From Planctomycetota bacterium (GTDB lineage: Bacteria; Planctomycetota; B15-G4; SIAN01): 64,000 nt of DNA. Shown here one piece after another: positions 61,365 to 64,000 of this stretch; within the stretch, counting starts at the first letter, position 1, and each line of letters starts with the position of its first letter. Below the pieces are notes generated by a model. It saw only the letters and a list, made by a program, of their open reading frames with translations, did no database searches and was not told the origin of the DNA. The stretch spans positions 1 through 64,000 of the forward strand of contig JANQQL010000030.1 in assembly GCA_028289345.1 (NCBI GenBank), in the 5' to 3' direction. A program made the position numbers and the translations under genes.

Positions 61365-63813
61365 CACGCCGCTGGATGAAATCGCACGGCGGCGGCGGGT
61401 GCTGCAACTGCTGGAAGAGGTTCTGGAGCTCCAGGAAGTCGAACGACCGGCATTCCTCGATCGCTGCTGTGGCGCGGACGAGGCGATGCGACGCGAGATC
61501 GTGAAGCTGCTTCGTTTTGAACGCGAGGATCGCGAGCTGTCCCCCCTTGCCGATGAAGCGTTGCTGGCGGAGGTGGCCGGGGGAATCCGCAGCCATCTGG
61601 ATCCCGGGAGCCGCGTGGCGGGTTACGTTGTACGCCGAGTGGTGGCGACCGGCGGCATGGGAGTGGTGTACGAGGCCGAACAGAAGCGCCCGGCTCGACG
61701 GGTGGCGCTCAAGCTGATGCGCTGGGTGCACGACTCGGAGAGCTCGCGCCGGAGGTTTCGCTACGAGGCCGAGTTCCTGGCGCGCCTGTCCCATCCGGGA
61801 ATCGCGCAAGTGTACGAGGTCGGCGTTCACCACGCTCCCGACGGCACCGAGGTGCCCTTCTTCGCCATGGAGTTCGTCGACGGCAGCGTGGATCTGGTCA
61901 CGTCGGTCCGCCAGCGAGCCCTGGACCGAGAGGAACGTCTACAACTGTTCCAGAAGATCTGTCAGGCGGTCCATCACGGCCATCAGCGCGGTGTCATTCA
62001 CCGTGACCTCAAACCTTCCAACATCTTGGTGGACCGAGAGGGAAGTCCCAAGATCATCGACTTCGGCATCGCGCGTGCCACCGAAGTCGGAGATGCCACG
62101 CGCCAGACCGCGGAGGGAAACCTCCTTGGCACTCTCGACTACATGAGTCCCGAGCAACTCGGTCCGGCGACTGTCGCCGTCGACACTCGCTCGGACGTGT
62201 ATGCCCTGGGTGTCCTCCTGTACGAACTGCTGTGCGGGCGCACCCCCCACCAGACCGCGGACTGCTCGATCCCCGAGGCCGTGCGGCGCGTGACCGAGAC
62301 CGAGCCGCCGCGTCCTTCGACAATGGTGCAACTACCCCGTGACCTCGAAGCCGTGGTCCTCAAGGCGCTGGCCAGGGATCCGTCCAAGCGCTACGCCTCT
62401 GCCGACGCGCTCAGCCAGGACGTGGGTCGCTTTCTCGATCTGCAACCCGTGGATGCACGCCTTCCCAGCAAGACGTACCAGCTCACCCGGCTCGTGCAGC
62501 GTCATCGGGCTTTGGCCATCGGTACGGCGATCCTGTTGATCGGCCTGACGGCGGCCCTGTTGGTCAGCTTGGCGGCAACCCGAACCGCGCGCCAGGCAAC
62601 GGCCGCGGCGAAGTTCCAGCTCGGCGAGGCGGCCCGCGCCCAGGCCGCCGAGGCAAGAACCCGGCAACACGCCGAACAGCTCACCGACGAGCTCCTGTCA
62701 TTGAGCACCGAATACGTGTTTTCTTTCGCCAGCGAGATGAAGCGCATCGAAGGGACGAACGACGTCCGCTTGCGAATGATCGACCGCACCATCCAGCACC
62801 TGAAACGACTCGAGGCACAGGCCGGGCGTCCCGAGATCCGGACCGCGCTGGCGGGGGCACACCTGGAAATGGGCGACCTGCTCGGCCATCCCGACATGCC
62901 GAACCTCGGAGATCCCGAAGCCGCCAAGGAGCGCTACGAAAACGCCGCACAACTCGCCAGCCAGGCCCATCAAGAAGAACCCACCGAGACCAACCTCCTG
63001 GGATGGAGCAAGGCCTTGATGCGACTCGGGGAGGCAGCACTGGCCGAGGGAACCATGACGGTGGCCGTCGACTACTTCGAGCAATCCCTCAAGAAACTCG
63101 AAGCGACAGGAAGCGAGGGGCGCCATCCCGTGCAACTCGCCCAGCTCCTGACCGTTCTGGGATCCGCCCACGGTGTCAGCGGGAAGCACAAAGCTGCCCT
63201 CGAGTGCTTCCAGCGTGTCAGACACTTGCGAGTCGCGATGCTCGAAGAGACCCCGAATGATCTCGCCGCGCGTTTCAACGTGGGGAACTCCACGGCCAAA
63301 GTCAGCGCCGCGCAATACCAGGTCGGCGACCTCGAACGGGCGATCGTCACTTGCGAGCAGTCCCTCGAGATCCTCACCGATCTCGTCGAGGACGCGCCCC
63401 GACACATCACCTATCGAGTCTCCCTGGCCCAGGCCCACTCGCTCCTCTCGGAAATCCTGATCGCCTCCGGAGACCCCGAGTACGCCACCGAGACCGCGCT
63501 GACGGGGATCGACGTCATCCAGCCCGCGGTTGAGACACACCCCGAAGACGTGTTCGCCATTCGCTGGAACGCGCCCCTCTGGTTCAATCTCGGCTGGTCG
63601 TATCAAGAACGCGAGCAAGCGACGGAAGACGCCCGCGAATCCGAGATTCTGTTGCGCCAGGCCGCAGACGCCTACGAGCAGAGCCGGGAGATCTTCGAGT
63701 CCCTTCATCGGCGCGGTGCGCTGCTTGGTCGAGAGGCGGGGCATCTGGCGATCATCGCCGAGCGCATCGATGAGGTGCGGGAGCGGCTGGAGGAGTTGCG
63801 AAAGCGGCCGTGA
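61357..63813 (+). CDS. Transmembrane Ser/Thr protein kinase with TPR-like C-terminal domain
   Basis: 818 residues starting eight bases before the sigma factor stop. The kinase domain (about residues 90-370) has the Gly loop GGMGVVYEAE, Lys119 in VALKLM, HRDLKPSN (Asp near residue 215), DFG in IIDFGIARA and the GTLDYMSPEQ activation segment. A single membrane helix lies at about residues 385-405 (ALAIGTAILLIGLTAALLVSL), followed by a coiled stretch and a helical TPR-like region to the end (AAQLASQAHQEEPTETNL). The C-terminal part would lie outside the cytoplasmic membrane. Overlap with the ECF gene indicates one signalling unit. Confidence 0.93.
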   Translation: MSDTPLDEIARRRRVLQLLEEVLELQEVERPAFLDRCCGADEAMRREIVKLLRFEREDRELSPLADEALLAEVAGGIRSHLDPGSRVAGYVVRRVVATGGMGVVYEAEQKRPARRVALKLMRWVHDSESSRRRFRYEAEFLARLSHPGIAQVYEVGVHHAPDGTEVPFFAMEFVDGSVDLVTSVRQRALDREERLQLFQKICQAVHHGHQRGVIHRDLKPSNILVDREGSPKIIDFGIARATEVGDATRQTAEGNLLGTLDYMSPEQLGPATVAVDTRSDVYALGVLLYELLCGRTPHQTADCSIPEAVRRVTETEPPRPSTMVQLPRDLEAVVLKALARDPSKRYASADALSQDVGRFLDLQPVDARLPSKTYQLTRLVQRHRALAIGTAILLIGLTAALLVSLAATRTARQATAAAKFQLGEAARAQAAEARTRQHAEQLTDELLSLSTEYVFSFASEMKRIEGTNDVRLRMIDRTIQHLKRLEAQAGRPEIRTALAGAHLEMGDLLGHPDMPNLGDPEAAKERYENAAQLASQAHQEEPTETNLLGWSKALMRLGEAALAEGTMTVAVDYFEQSLKKLEATGSEGRHPVQLAQLLTVLGSAHGVSGKHKAALECFQRVRHLRVAMLEETPNDLAARFNVGNSTAKVSAAQYQVGDLERAIVTCEQSLEILTDLVEDAPRHITYRVSLAQAHSLLSEILIASGDPEYATETALTGIDVIQPAVETHPEDVFAIRWNAPLWFNLGWSYQEREQATEDARESEILLRQAADAYEQSREIFESLHRRGALLGREAGHLAIIAERIDEVRERLEELRKRP

Positions 63814-64000
63814 GGGCGGTGGTTCGATTCGTACACGCCCCTGGGGAAGCGGGCGGGAGAATCGGCTCCTCACGAAGGGACAGTCGGTTCTTCGTGTGGC
63901 AGCCCATCAGAGAAGTCTCTTGGCGAACCAATCGGGGATTGCCGCCCCATGATGGTTCGACGAAGAAGTTTCCCCTCGGGATCCACGCTGCGCTCGAGCC
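63814..64000. other. Right end of the window, no gene seen
   Basis: 187 bases after the kinase gene with no recognisable gene, repeat or hairpin. A gene could begin beyond the window. Confidence 0.4.

Noticed and set aside
61368..61833. Minus-strand frames opposite the kinase
   Set aside because: Antisense frames of a well-supported kinase gene without their own homology.
63821..63845. GGTTCGATTCG as a tRNA T-loop
   Set aside because: No acceptor, D or anticodon stem can be formed around it.

Overview
The window is 64 kb of high-GC bacterial DNA with long protein genes, most of them for exported proteins. I see no rRNA, tRNA, CRISPR array or intact insertion sequence. The gene content points to Planctomycetota or a close relative. 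The signs are an ECF sigma factor overlapping a membrane Ser/Thr kinase with a long helical tail, many secreted beta-rich proteins ending in one type of C-terminal beta-domain, an RHS protein, a sulfatase-like lipoprotein and DUF4038/DUF3050 proteins. This assignment is inference; no marker gene is present.

Left part (1-27.3 kb). Two YadA-head-like repeat proteins lie at the left edge and a third at 8.2 kb; all three share an upstream element. Between them are a class C beta-lactamase-like hydrolase and a divergent RND efflux pair. Next come a small Ig-like protein, an FAD oxidoreductase, an S9 dipeptidyl-peptidase and a four-gene metal (probably zinc) uptake operon. The operon starts with a His/Cys-repeat exported protein and ends with a permease carrying an extra C-terminal domain. 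Then follow a spermidine-synthase-like membrane fusion, the broken remains of an oligopeptidase B gene, an M3 peptidase, a two-component system and a Tat-exported amine oxidase.

Middle part (27.4-41.6 kb). A half-length asparaginase is followed by five tandem paralogues (A-E) of a secreted Cys-rich protein of about 465 residues. All five carry a similar 5' leader, and four are followed by the same terminator hairpin. Unrelated genes on the opposite strand interrupt the array. One of them is a thioredoxin-fold gene with an in-frame UGA at the first position of its CxxC motif and a bacterial SECIS-like hairpin 33 nt downstream, so it is very probably a selenoprotein. A sixth leader copy, with no paralogue behind it, lies upstream of the sulfatase-like lipoprotein.

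Right part (41.8-64 kb). An RHS protein is coupled to a small exported protein. An apiosidase-like glycoside hydrolase is split by a single-base frameshift. A carboxymuconolactone-decarboxylase/ECF41 sigma pair has an exact match to the published ECF41 promoter. A beta-helix, an FG-GAP and a PD40 propeller protein have similar C-terminal domains. A degenerate ECF sigma gene, a DUF3050 protein and the ECF sigma/Ser-Thr kinase pair complete the window.

Taken together this looks like an accessory chromosomal region built by duplication of exported-protein genes, with two recognisable gene relics. Metal uptake, efflux and envelope sensing modules sit among them.
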